Below are positions 48,706 through 59,354 of a stretch of DNA of 64,000 nt, piece after piece. Positions within the stretch are counted from its first letter, which is position 1. Each line of letters begins with the position of its first letter. The translations under genes and the position numbers were made by a program. The notes below the pieces were generated by a model. That model was not told the origin of the DNA. It was given only the letters and a program-made list of their open reading frames with translations, and ran no database searches. The stretch is from Deltaproteobacteria bacterium (GTDB taxonomy: Bacteria; Myxococcota_A; UBA9160; UBA6930): positions 1 through 64,000 of the forward strand of contig JAPPPQ010000021.1 of NCBI GenBank assembly GCA_028817435.1, read 5' to 3'.

Positions 48706-49440
48706 GTGAAGCGCCCGGCGCGGCCCATTTTGTGCCTGGTGACGGATCGGCGGGCGGCGGGGCTGGGGAGCGCGCCCGGCGATTTTGTCGCGCTGGCCGG
48801 GCGCGTAGCCGCCGCGGTGGCCGGCGGCGCAGATCAGGTGCAACTGCGCGAGAAGGATCTGGACGGCGCGGCGCTGCTGGAACTCGCCCGCGCCGTGGGG
48901 GCGGCGGCGCGGCGCGCCCACCGCGATGTGACGCTGCTGCTGAACCGGCGCATGGATGTGGCCCTGGCCGCCGGCTGGGACGGCGTGCACCTGGGTTTTG
49001 ACGGCGCGCCGGTGGCGCAGGCACGCGCGCTGCTCGGCCCCCGCGCGCGCATCGGCGTCGCCACCCACACCCCCGGCGAACTGGCCGCCCTCTCCCGCGC
49101 CCCCGCCGCCGCCCGCCCCGACCAGGCGCAGCTCGCGCCCATCTGGCCGCCGCTCTCAAAAGCGGCGCGCGGCGGGGAGCGCGGGGAGCCGGCACGCGGC
49201 GGGGCGGCGACGCGTAGCGAGGGGGCGGCGCGCGGGCCGCTCGGTCTCGAGGCGCTGGCGCGGGCGGCGGCTTGCGGCATCCCGCTGCTGGCGCAGGGCG
49301 GCGTGACGGCGGCGCGCGCCGCCGATTGCATCCGGGCCGGTGCCGCCGGCATCGCCGCAACCGGCGCGCTGCTCGGCGCAAAGGATCCGCAGCGCGCCGC
49401 CGCCGAACTGCGCGCCGCCCTCGATTCCGCCCGGGCCTGA
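48706..49440 (+). CDS. thiE: Thiamine phosphate synthase (ThiE/TenI family)
   Basis: 244 residues. Core motifs ILCLVTDRR, GADQVQLREKDLDG, VTLLLNRRMDVALAAGWDGVHLG, VATHTPGEL, then LLAQGGVTAARAADCIRAGAAGIA. It would join HMP-PP and thiazole phosphate. Between LAPIWPPLSK and GLEALARAA about 25 extra Arg/Gly-rich residues interrupt the usual loop that closes over the active site. Because of this insert and the LNRR in place of IND/NDR, a TenI-like role is a second possibility. GTG start; last gene of the thi set. Confidence 0.82.
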   Translation: MKRPARPILCLVTDRRAAGLGSAPGDFVALAGRVAAAVAGGADQVQLREKDLDGAALLELARAVGAAARRAHRDVTLLLNRRMDVALAAGWDGVHLGFDGAPVAQARALLGPRARIGVATHTPGELAALSRAPAAARPDQAQLAPIWPPLSKAARGGERGEPARGGAATRSEGAARGPLGLEALARAAACGIPLLAQGGVTAARAADCIRAGAAGIAATGALLGAKDPQRAAAELRAALDSARA

Positions 49441-49490
49441 GCGCGGCGCCGCGGCTACGGATTGGTGCCGGGCGCGCCCGCCGCGAAAAA

Positions 49491-49616
49491 ATCGAAAAAA
49501 ATCAAAAAAGGCGTCACAAAATTCCGCCAAAAGGCGCTTATGGGGTTGAAAGGCGCTTCGCCCTACGCGGGAACGGCTCTCGCCAAGGCGGGCGCGAACC
49601 TCGAAAGGAACGAGAC
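49491..49616 (+). promoter_or_regulatory. Conserved cassette leader, copy 1
   Basis: This 126-base leader before the 210-residue secreted protein is about three-quarters identical to 51291-51417. It starts with A-runs (TCGAAAAAAATCAAAAAA), then a nearly invariant block with GTCACAAAAT, a CGCC-AAAA-GGCG mini-hairpin and GCTTAYGGGG, and ends in a shared ribosome site AAAGGAACNAGAC before ATG. A promoter with an A-rich upstream element is likely; the exact boxes are not clear. Confidence 0.6.
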
Positions 49617-50249
49617 ATGGCAATCTTCAACCTCAGGCACAGGCTCGCGGCGCTGTCCGCATGGGCCCTCGCCCTGGCGCTGGCCTTCGGCGCCGCCCTC
49701 CCCCAGCCCGCGCAGGCCATCGGCCCCGAGACCGGCGGCTACGCGCAGATGCAGGATCGGGATTTCCGGTCGCTGCGCGTCGGCGTCCCGGCGGGCGTCG
49801 GCGCCTCCCGAACTCCGGTCAGCATCCCGCGCGCAAGTGTCCCGGCGAACCTCCCCCGAATCCCGGCCGCCCCCCCGGCCGGAACGATGAGCGCGGCCAG
49901 CGGGCGCTTCAATTCGTGCATTACCTGTGGCGCCACCGTCGCTCACCCGGAGCACGAAAGGCAACAGGGGAAGAAGTCACAGCACGAATTGATCTGGGCG
50001 GCAAACGGCAGGCGATACGGCAGCATCTTGGGTGGAACCCTTGGTATAATTGGAACCGTCGCGGTTGGGGCCCACACAATGGGCGGTGGAGGTGCGATCT
50101 TCGGCACATATTTGATAGGAACAGGGGTTGTCGCAGGAGAGCTTGAGGGGGGCCGGATTGGAGGCAATGCAGGCAGGGCTTGGCACAATACCCTCCCTCA
50201 CCACAACGGACAACTTGGCATTGGCCGTTTGGATGGTGGTCGTTTCTAG
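49617..50249 (+). CDS. Secreted glycine-rich protein of duplicated cassette (unknown function)
   Basis: 210 residues, family not recognised. Signal peptide 1-34 (hydrophobic core WALALALAFGAALPQP, cut after PAQA), giving a mature start IGPETGG that is shared with the second cassette (IGPDSGG). Then a Pro-rich linker (57-90), a CITC pair (101-104) with nearby histidines, and a glycine-rich hydrophobic stretch 135-185 with repeated G-x3-G spacing, such as GSILGGTLGIIG and GTYLIGTGVVAG, resembling membrane-inserting glycine zippers. ATG has AAAGGAAC upstream. An exported membrane-active protein is possible, but this is inference from composition only. Confidence 0.75.
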   Translation: MAIFNLRHRLAALSAWALALALAFGAALPQPAQAIGPETGGYAQMQDRDFRSLRVGVPAGVGASRTPVSIPRASVPANLPRIPAAPPAGTMSAASGRFNSCITCGATVAHPEHERQQGKKSQHELIWAANGRRYGSILGGTLGIIGTVAVGAHTMGGGGAIFGTYLIGTGVVAGELEGGRIGGNAGRAWHNTLPHHNGQLGIGRLDGGRF

Positions 50250-50299
50250 ACTCGACTAGACTGGGAGTTGGCTCTCTGCAACTGAGCAGATGTCAACAA

Positions 50300-50333
50300 G
50301 CGCCCCCGCGCCGGGGGACCGGCGCGGGGGCGC
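50300..50333 (+). terminator. Perfect 14-bp GC hairpin after the secreted-protein gene
   Basis: Arms 50300-50313 and 50320-50333 are perfectly complementary with a 6-base loop. It lies 50 bases past the stop and 28 before the next start, without a T-run. The second cassette has a matching hairpin in the same place. Together they suggest an intercistronic attenuator or 3'-end stabiliser giving more of the secreted protein than of the membrane protein. Confidence 0.65.
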
Positions 50334-50361
50334 ATTCCCGCTAGGAAAGGAGGCTACACAC

Positions 50362-50853
50362 ATGAAGACCCCGCAAAACCCTCTAATTGGAACACTGCAG
50401 GCCATTTCCTGGATCGGCGTGTGCGTGTTCGGTGCCGGGCAGTTGGCGACCCATTACATCCTCAGCGACCTCTTCTCTATGGAGATCTCAGATTCCCTGG
50501 ATACCATCATTATCGTCCTTTGGATCTATCCCTTCGTGCTCCTGAATGCTCGAAAGCAACGTCGGCTCGGACTCTTTCCAACCACCGGCGATGCGCAACA
50601 AGAAAGCCGGCCCAAAACTCGCTGGCAGGCGTTCGATGCGCGATTCAACAGCTGGCCGGATTCCATCCGTGCACTGTTTGGTCTTCCGGCGGCATGGATT
50701 GCCTTGGCGGGGGGCAAATACATGATGAGCCAACTCGGCACAGGGTACGCAGAATTGCTGGGAATCGCCGTTTTGCTCGCCATCGGCGTAATCCCGCTCT
50801 GGATAATCCGACGACGGCGCAGGAAAGCAGCCCAGAAAGGAAATGATACATGA
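50362..50853 (+). CDS. Four-helix membrane protein, cassette paralogue 1
   Basis: 163 residues, not recognised. Hydrophobic segments about 12-34, 45-62, 102-122 and 130-149; a basic loop after the second (NARKQRRLGLFP) and a cytoplasmic-looking segment with TRWQAFDARFNSWPDS; basic C-terminus. Clearly related to the proteins at 50850-51236 and 51927-52415: shared ISW-G in helix 1, RKQRRL/KRRRLG after helix 2, and TRWQAF. Strong ribosome site AAAGGAGG. Codon use is less GC-rich than neighbours. Could be an immunity protein, partner or exporter for the secreted protein upstream. Confidence 0.75.
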   Translation: MKTPQNPLIGTLQAISWIGVCVFGAGQLATHYILSDLFSMEISDSLDTIIIVLWIYPFVLLNARKQRRLGLFPTTGDAQQESRPKTRWQAFDARFNSWPDSIRALFGLPAAWIALAGGKYMMSQLGTGYAELLGIAVLLAIGVIPLWIIRRRRRKAAQKGNDT

Positions 50854-51236
50854 CGCCCTTGCGAAAATTCCTGAAGAAAGCCGCGGCTTGGCAATACATT
50901 TCCTGGCCCGGCCTAGTCGCAATCTTCGCTGGACTCTTTGCAGCCGAACACATTCCCTATGAACGCTTCTCCACGGGACGCCCGGATTACCTGAAAATCC
51001 CTATTCAAGCCTTCTCTGTGGGCTGCTATATGTTCCTTCTCTTCCAAAAACGGCGGCGTCTCGGCCTCTACCCCGGCTACACCCCCACGGGAGAAAACCC
51101 GACGCGCTGGCAGGCGTTCCGGGCGAAATCCGACAATTGGGCCATTCCCCCATTCTTGCTGCTCGGCATCATGTTCGCCGCAATCTCAGCAGCGGCTCTC
51201 CTGATGGCGATTGTGTTCATCCTGGATCATCTCTGA
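50850..51236 (+). CDS. Membrane protein, cassette paralogue 2 (shorter)
   Basis: 128 residues; ATG overlaps the previous stop by 4 bases. Same family as its neighbour: WQYISWPGLVAIFAG, QKRRRLGLYPG and TRWQAFRAKSDNWAI. It has three hydrophobic segments (about 15-35, 48-65, 99-125) and lacks the last helix and the basic C-terminus, so it is a shortened copy. Two paralogues in one transcript suggests a heteromer or functional divergence after duplication. Confidence 0.72.
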   Translation: MTPLRKFLKKAAAWQYISWPGLVAIFAGLFAAEHIPYERFSTGRPDYLKIPIQAFSVGCYMFLLFQKRRRLGLYPGYTPTGENPTRWQAFRAKSDNWAIPPFLLLGIMFAAISAAALLMAIVFILDHL

Positions 51237-51248
51237 TCGAAATATCCA

Positions 51249-51278
51249 GGGCACTGGGCTGCGCTTTGCGCTGTGCCC
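51249..51278 (+). terminator. GC stem-loop at the end of cassette 1
   Basis: GGGCAC (51249-51254) pairs with GTGCCC (51273-51278), with an inner GCGC/GCGC stem around a TTT loop. It starts 12 bases after the last gene of cassette 1 and before the leader of cassette 2. No T-run follows; a weak terminator at best. Confidence 0.4.
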
Positions 51279-51290
51279 AGCGGCGGGAGT

Positions 51291-51417
51291 GTCGAAAAAA
51301 CTCAAAAAAAACCCGTCACAAAATGCCGCCAAAAGGCGCTTACGGGGGTAGTGGCGCTCCGCTCCGTGCGGGAATGGCTCTCGGCCGGAGCGGGCGCAAA
51401 GTTGAAAGGAACCAGAC
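51291..51417 (+). promoter_or_regulatory. Conserved cassette leader, copy 2
   Basis: Counterpart of 49491-49616, colinear with only a few indels. The most conserved block is GTCACAAAAT-x-CCGCCAAAAGGCGCTTA. Its preservation, together with the downstream signal peptide, shows the whole promoter-leader-signal unit was duplicated or is under shared selection. Confidence 0.6.
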
Positions 51418-51753
51418 ATGACCCCCTTCCACATCTTCAAGAACCGGTGGGCGGCCTTCGCCGCTTGGGCCTTCGCCCTGGCGCTGGCCACGGGCATGGC
51501 CCTTCCCCAACCGTCGAGGGCCATCGGCCCCGATTCCGGCGGCTCCATGCAGATGCGGCAGATGAACAGGTGGCAGGATATGCGAGGCGCAATGGGCAGG
51601 CACATCCCGCCTGAGCCCATCCCCGAGGAAACGCGGCCGGAGTGGATCATCGAACCCATGCCGGACCCCTGGCTCGCGGGGGAGACTCCTTCCCTTTGGC
51701 GACAGCCCGAAGGCTTCAACGAGCCTCCCGATTACCCCTTCAAGCGCCGCTAG
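51418..51753 (+). CDS. Secreted small protein of duplicated cassette 2 (unknown function)
   Basis: 111 residues. Signal peptide 1-35 is closely related to that of the 210-residue protein (WAFALALATGMALPQPSRA), and the mature protein starts IGPDSGGSMQMRQMN. The remaining 76 residues are rich in Met, Pro, Trp and Arg (PPEPIPEETRPEWIIEPMPD), with no glycine-rich hydrophobic part, so the two proteins share only leader, signal and the first dozen mature residues. Same ribosome site (AAAGGAACCAGAC). No family recognised. Confidence 0.72.
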   Translation: MTPFHIFKNRWAAFAAWAFALALATGMALPQPSRAIGPDSGGSMQMRQMNRWQDMRGAMGRHIPPEPIPEETRPEWIIEPMPDPWLAGETPSLWRQPEGFNEPPDYPFKRR

Positions 51754-51791
51754 GCGGGAGTGATCCCCGGCGACTGACCGAAGCCAACCCC

Positions 51792-51824
51792 GCCCCCGCG
51801 CTGGGCGAATCCCGGCGCGGGGGC
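51792..51824 (+). terminator. 14-bp GC hairpin after the second secreted-protein gene
   Basis: Arms 51792-51805 and 51811-51824 pair along 14 positions with one T-G wobble and a 5-base loop. It resembles the hairpin at 50300-50333 in sequence (both contain GCCCCCGCGC and GCGCGGGGGC) and in position, between the secreted-protein and membrane-protein genes. Confidence 0.65.
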
Positions 51825-51926
51825 ACTTCTGGCTGGTAATGGAGGATATTTCTTCCCCCGTCAAAAAGCACTATGGTGGGTAGCAACAGCAACCTGCAAC
51901 AGGGAAGCAGAGAAAGGAGACAGCTC

Positions 51927-52415
51927 GTGACAAATTCGCAGAAAGCCCCGAAGAAGATCAGGGTTTGGCAGGGCATTTCCTGGACCGGACTGAGCGCGTT
52001 TGCCAGCGGATATTTGGTGACCTCGCATATCCTCTACGATCTGCTTGCTCTGGAAGCCTCAAAATACCTGGACCTCCTCCCCTCCCTCTGGACCTATCCC
52101 CTCGTGTTGCTGACTTGGCGAAAGCAGCGCCGGCTCGCAGGCATCTCCTCCGCCAGCGGGGAGCAGCGGCTGCCGGGCAGGCCCGCAACGCGTTGTCAGG
52201 CGCTTGCGGAGCGGATCAATGCCTGGCCGGATTCCATGCAGGCCCTGGCCGCCCTGCTGATGGTATTGGGCTTCTTGCTGCTCTCCTACTCCGCCATGGA
52301 CCTCCTCTGGCCGGGGCATCCGGAAGCCTTGGAAATCGCCGTGCTGCTTCCCTTGTTCGCGCTGCCCGCAATCCTGCTCTGGAGAAAGCGGCGGCGCGCG
52401 GGGCGCGCGGCCTGA
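51927..52415 (+). CDS. Four-helix membrane protein, cassette paralogue 3
   Basis: 162 residues from the GTG at 51927, chosen for its AAAGGAGA ribosome site and because it gives the same length as paralogue 1; a longer reading from 51873 is less likely. Helices about 15-35, 47-64, 104-122 and 134-152. Shared family marks: WQGISWTGLSAFASGYL, WRKQRRLAG, TRCQALAERINAWPDS, basic C-terminus LWRKRRRAG. Function unknown; presumed to act with the secreted protein of cassette 2. Confidence 0.72.
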   Translation: MTNSQKAPKKIRVWQGISWTGLSAFASGYLVTSHILYDLLALEASKYLDLLPSLWTYPLVLLTWRKQRRLAGISSASGEQRLPGRPATRCQALAERINAWPDSMQALAALLMVLGFLLLSYSAMDLLWPGHPEALEIAVLLPLFALPAILLWRKRRRAGRAA

Positions 52416-52467
52416 GAGGTGGAGGCGGCGATTCGCGCGGGCGGGAGCGCTGGCCTAGCTTTGCGCC

Positions 52468-53955
52468 GTGCGAAGCGCGCGGGCAAAAGGCGGCGGGCAG
52501 TTGCAGTGGAGGCGGCGGGGCGCCTGCGCCGCGCTCACTTTGTGTGTTCTCGGCGGCGCGGAAGCGCGCAGCGCAGATCCCTTCCTGCGCCGCAGCGCGG
52601 CGGTGGATGTGGTGCAGCGCGTGGGGCCGTCGGTGGTCAACATCACCACCGAGCAGGTGGTGCAGCGGCGGCAGCGGCGGCGGCCCTTTGCGGGCGATCC
52701 CTTCTTCGACCGCTTCTTCCGCGATTTCTACGAGCCGCGCCTGCCGCAGACCGCTCGCAGCCTGGGCTCCGGCGTGGTGATAGACGCCGAGGGCCATGTG
52801 CTGACCAACGAGCATGTGGTGGCGCGCGCCGATGTGATCCGCATCTCCCTGGCCGACGGCCGCGAGCTGGAGGCCACGCTGGTGGGGGCCGACCCCAACA
52901 ACGACCTCGCCGTGCTGCGCCTTGAGAGTGCCGAGCCGGTGCCCTGGCTCGAACCGGGGCGCTCCGACGATTTGATGGTGGGCGAGCCCGTCATCGCCAT
53001 CGGCAACCCCTTCGGGCTTTCGAATACGGTGACGACGGGAGTGATCTCCGCGCTCAACCGCTCCATCCGCTCGCAAAACCGCGCCTACCACGGCTTTTTG
53101 CAGACCGACGCCTCCATCAATCCGGGCAACTCGGGCGGGCCGCTGCTCAATGCCGAAGGCGCGCTGATCGGCGTCAACACCGCCATTTACCAGGGCGCGC
53201 GGGGCATCGGCTTCGCCATTCCCATTGATGTGGCGAAGCGCGTGGTGCACGAACTGATCACCAAGGGCGAGGTCACGCCGGTGTGGCTCGGACTCGATCT
53301 GCAGAACATCGGCCGCGAGCTGGCCGGGGTGATGAAGCTGCCGCCGCGGCTCGCCGGCGCGCTGGTCTCGCGGGTGCGCGAGGACGGGCCGGCGCGGGGC
53401 AGCGGGCTGCAGCGCGGCGATGTAATTACGGCCGTCAACGGCAGCCGGGTGCGCTCGGCCCGCGAGCTTTACCAATACCTGGAGCGCGGCGCGCTGGGCG
53501 AAGAGTTGAAGCTGCGCGTCTGGCGGCGCGGCCGGGAAATCAGCGTGGTAGCCACGCCGCAGGAAATCCCGGCGCGCGAAATCACGGCGCTGGGCGAGAA
53601 CCTGCTCGGCCTGGTGCTGACGCCGCGCCGGGACGGCGGCTACCAGGTGGCGCTGGTGCGCGAGGGCAGCGATTCCGCGCGCATTGGCATTGAGGCCGGC
53701 GACTGGATCCGCGCCATTGACGGCCGCGCCATTGAGAACGAAACCGCACTGCGCCGCGCCATGCTCGACCTGCGCGGGCGCTCGCGCGCGCTGGTCGTGG
53801 TGCAGCGGGGCCGCGGGCGGTATCCTGTGACCATCCGGCTCTCGCGGGAGGCCCTCCGGCAGCGCAGACAGCGCAGGCGCAGGGGAACCGCGGGCGGCCG
53901 CAGTTCGTCCAAAACCAGGCCCTGCGCGCCGGGGCCGCGAAGAGGAAGAGCATGA
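52468..53955 (+). CDS. Periplasmic HtrA/DegP-type serine protease, first copy
   Basis: 495 residues: signal peptide to about 33, protease domain with catalytic His116 (LTNEHVV), Asp146 (NNDLAVL) and Ser222 (NPGNSGGPLL), then two PDZ domains (SGLQRGDVITAVNG; IGIEAGDWIRAIDGR). Degrades or chaperones misfolded envelope proteins. The C-terminal 40 residues are strongly basic (RQRRQRRRRG), unusual for the family. GTG start. The stop overlaps the second protease gene by 4 bases. Confidence 0.9.
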   Translation: MRSARAKGGGQLQWRRRGACAALTLCVLGGAEARSADPFLRRSAAVDVVQRVGPSVVNITTEQVVQRRQRRRPFAGDPFFDRFFRDFYEPRLPQTARSLGSGVVIDAEGHVLTNEHVVARADVIRISLADGRELEATLVGADPNNDLAVLRLESAEPVPWLEPGRSDDLMVGEPVIAIGNPFGLSNTVTTGVISALNRSIRSQNRAYHGFLQTDASINPGNSGGPLLNAEGALIGVNTAIYQGARGIGFAIPIDVAKRVVHELITKGEVTPVWLGLDLQNIGRELAGVMKLPPRLAGALVSRVREDGPARGSGLQRGDVITAVNGSRVRSARELYQYLERGALGEELKLRVWRRGREISVVATPQEIPAREITALGENLLGLVLTPRRDGGYQVALVREGSDSARIGIEAGDWIRAIDGRAIENETALRRAMLDLRGRSRALVVVQRGRGRYPVTIRLSREALRQRRQRRRRGTAGGRSSSKTRPCAPGPRRGRA

Positions 53956-55493
53956 AGCCTGCCACCCGACCGATTGTTCTGCTGCTGGCGGTGGCCGCCG
54001 CCCTGTTGCTGGCCATCGCCTCGCCCTGGCTCGATGTGCGGATCTCCTTCCGCGAGAATGTCGCCAACGCCATCGGCCTGTTCGGCAGCGGCGAAAAGTC
54101 CCGGGGCCATTCCGGGGACGGCGCGGTTTTCTGGACCGAGGGCTCCTCTGCGCCGCCCGCGGCGCCCCCCGCCGGCGCCCCGGCCAGCTTTGCCGACCTG
54201 GCCGAGCGCATCTCGCCCTCCATTGTGAGCGTGCGATCCAGCCGCGAACAGCAGACGCGCGCCCCGCGCACACTGGAGGAGTTCTTCTCCGCGCCTCGGG
54301 GCTTCGCGCCGCCGCAGGGACACGGAACCGGCTTCATCATCTCCGCCGACGGCTACGCCATCACCAACAATCATGTGATCGAAGGCTCCGACAGCATCCA
54401 TGTGACTCCCTACGGCGGCGAGGAATACGAAGCCGAAGTGGTGGGCATTGATCCCGGCACCGATGTGGCGCTGCTGCACATCAAGGACGCCGGAGATCTG
54501 GCGCCGCTGCCGCTGGGCGATTCCGATGTGGTGCGCGCGGGCGACTGGGTGGTGGCCATCGGCAGCCCCTTCGGCCTAGCGAATACGGTGACGGCGGGCA
54601 TCGTCTCGGCCAAGAATCGCAGGGATATCAGCCGCTCTTCTTCGCAGCGGCGCTTCGACGATTTCATCCAGACCGACGCGGCCATCAATCCCGGCAACTC
54701 CGGCGGGCCGCTGCTGAACCTGCGGGGCGAGGTAATCGGAATCAACACGCTGGTGCGCGACCGCGCCAACACCATCGGCTTCGCAATTCCCATCAATCTC
54801 GCCAAGCAAATTCTGCCGCAGCTCCGCAGCGAAGGCCGGGTGTCCCGGGGGCAGCTCGGCGTGCAGATTCAGGAGATCAACGAGGAGATCGCCGCGCGCT
54901 TCGACCTGAAAGATACGCAGGGCGCGCTGGTGAGCAAGGTGGAGCCGGGCAGCCCGGCGGACAAAGGGGGCATTCGCGCCGGCGATGTAGTGGTGGGCTT
55001 CAACGGCGAATCCGTGAATGAAATGGAATCGCTGCCGCCGCTGGTTGCGGCGCTGCCCGCCGGCGCCAAGACCGATGTGGTGGTGCTGCGCCGCGGCAAG
55101 CGCCGCACGCTGCGCGTGACGCTGGGCGAGCTGGAAAGCGGCGTCGTCCCGGCATCGCGCAGCGGCGAGGAGCATGGCGACGGCGATGACGCAGAGAGCC
55201 TCGACAACTACGGCCTGAGCGTGCAGAACATCACCCCGCGCCTCGCCGAGCGCTACGACCTCGATGAAGACCGCGGCGTGCTGGTGAGCGGCGTCAAGCC
55301 GCGCAGCCCGGCGGACGAGGCCAGCCTGCGCCGCGGCGATGTGATATTGGAAGTGGACCAGAAGCCGGTGCAGAACCCGCGCGAGTTCCGCGCCGCCATC
55401 CGGGCGGCCGACCCCAAGCGCGGCGTGCTGCTCCTGGTTCGCCACCGCGGCGGCGCCCAGACTTTCGTCCCGCTCTCCCCCAGCACCGGCTGA
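53952..55493 (+). CDS. Periplasmic HtrA/DegP-type serine protease, second copy (MucD-like)
   Basis: 513 residues with one N-terminal hydrophobic segment (residues 8-24, probably an uncleaved anchor or signal), a Pro/Ala linker, and a protease domain with His141 (TNNHVI), Asp171 (GTDVALL) and Ser250 (NPGNSGGPLL), then two PDZ domains with GGIRAGDVVVGFNGE and ASLRRGDVILEVDQ. Closest in form to DegQ/MucD. Diverged from the first copy and cotranscribed with it (ATGA overlap); the two may form a quality-control pair. Confidence 0.92.
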   Translation: MKPATRPIVLLLAVAAALLLAIASPWLDVRISFRENVANAIGLFGSGEKSRGHSGDGAVFWTEGSSAPPAAPPAGAPASFADLAERISPSIVSVRSSREQQTRAPRTLEEFFSAPRGFAPPQGHGTGFIISADGYAITNNHVIEGSDSIHVTPYGGEEYEAEVVGIDPGTDVALLHIKDAGDLAPLPLGDSDVVRAGDWVVAIGSPFGLANTVTAGIVSAKNRRDISRSSSQRRFDDFIQTDAAINPGNSGGPLLNLRGEVIGINTLVRDRANTIGFAIPINLAKQILPQLRSEGRVSRGQLGVQIQEINEEIAARFDLKDTQGALVSKVEPGSPADKGGIRAGDVVVGFNGESVNEMESLPPLVAALPAGAKTDVVVLRRGKRRTLRVTLGELESGVVPASRSGEEHGDGDDAESLDNYGLSVQNITPRLAERYDLDEDRGVLVSGVKPRSPADEASLRRGDVILEVDQKPVQNPREFRAAIRAADPKRGVLLLVRHRGGAQTFVPLSPSTG

Positions 55494-55497
55494 CCTC

Positions 55498-56709
55498 ATG
55501 GGAGATGCGAATGCGCCTTCAGGCCCCCGCCGGGCAGCGCGGAAGCCGACCGTCTACGCCGAGCGGAAATACAGGGTCACCAGCGTGAAGGAGGCAAAAG
55601 AGATTGCTTCCAATTTCATCGCGGCTATCGAATTGGAGAAGGTGATCTCATTCGGATTGCCGGAAGTGGACGACCGCTACCACATTTGGCGAGTCCCTCT
55701 GAAGAGCGGTGCCAACGAGCAAATCGGAGAAATCGTAATTGATGCCCGAACCAGCATCATCCACGAAGAGAAGACCACGCGAAGGGAGATTTTGGAAGCT
55801 CGGCTCTTGGGACGAGACCACGCTGCGGCCGCAGTGAAAACGGGCAAGGGCGCCGTGCCGAAAATCTCAAACCTGAGAAACACCATTGGGTTGGGAGACA
55901 GCGCAGAGCTCCTCCTCCAGGCGCCGGCAGAATCCGTTGACTTGATTTTCACCTCCCCGCCCTACTACAACGCCCGGCCGGAATACTCCGATTATGTGCA
56001 GTATGACGAATACCTTCTGAATATGAGAAAGATCATAGAGCAGTGCCACCGAATTCTGAACGAGGGGAGGTTTTTCGTGATAAACATCTCTCCTGTTCTG
56101 ATCAGGCGCCCAAACCGAACCTCCTCTTCTCGGCGAATTGCCCTTCCGTTTGACTTTCACCGGATATTCATCGAGAGCGGATTCGAATTCATGGACGACA
56201 TCATATGGGTGAAACCGGAAGGCGCCGGTTGGGCCACTGGCCGGGGAAGAAGGTTTTCAGCGGACAGGAATCCTCTGCAATACAAGCCCGTCCCGGTGAC
56301 GGAGTATATCCTGGTCTATCGAAAAAAGACAGAAAAGCTGATAGATTGGCACATCCGGAAGCATCCGGATCAAGCCCTCGTGGCGCAGTCCAAAATCAAA
56401 GATGGCTACGAGGTCACCAACATATGGGAAATTCACCCCAGTCACAGCAAGAATCACCCTGCCATATTCCCTCTGGAATTGGCCGAAAAGGTAATTTCCT
56501 ACTATTCCTTCATCAACGATGTGGTCCTGGATCCCTTTGCGGGAATTGGGACAGTCGGAGAAGCCGCCTGCAACCTCAACCGCAGATTCATGCTCTTTGA
56601 AGTCAACACAGCATATGTCGAGACTATGAAGAAAAACATGGCAAAATGGCCCAACCAAGAGGCCTGCAATGTCAACTGGATTAATTGTTCTCCGCAGAAT
56701 TTTCTCTGA
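55498..56709 (+). CDS. Orphan site-specific DNA methyltransferase
   Basis: 403 residues. Residues 20-105 are an unrecognised alpha/beta N-terminal domain ([21 protein letters not shown]). The catalytic part has [16 protein letters not shown] (motif IV TSPPY, 152-156), common in N4-cytosine and some N6-adenine enzymes, and [14 protein letters not shown] (motif I, 345-352), giving beta-class order. No endonuclease gene is adjacent. Base and codon use are more AT-rich than neighbours, consistent with transfer. ATG 4 bases after the protease gene. Confidence 0.85.
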   Translation: MGDANAPSGPRRAARKPTVYAERKYRVTSVKEAKEIASNFIAAIELEKVISFGLPEVDDRYHIWRVPLKSGANEQIGEIVIDARTSIIHEEKTTRREILEARLLGRDHAAAAVKTGKGAVPKISNLRNTIGLGDSAELLLQAPAESVDLIFTSPPYYNARPEYSDYVQYDEYLLNMRKIIEQCHRILNEGRFFVINISPVLIRRPNRTSSSRRIALPFDFHRIFIESGFEFMDDIIWVKPEGAGWATGRGRRFSADRNPLQYKPVPVTEYILVYRKKTEKLIDWHIRKHPDQALVAQSKIKDGYEVTNIWEIHPSHSKNHPAIFPLELAEKVISYYSFINDVVLDPFAGIGTVGEAACNLNRRFMLFEVNTAYVETMKKNMAKWPNQEACNVNWINCSPQNFL

Positions 56710-56762
56710 AATTTCCACTCGCGGCCCTTGCGCTGGGAGAGTTTGTGCACAGGCTTCGCGCC

Positions 56763-59354
<2,592 letters not shown>

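Noticed and set aside
49483-49616. Possible leader peptide with PPKGAYG in both cassette leaders
   Set aside because: The conserved residues arise from DNA-level identity; no ribosome site or consistent start, and the frame relation to the secreted gene differs between copies.
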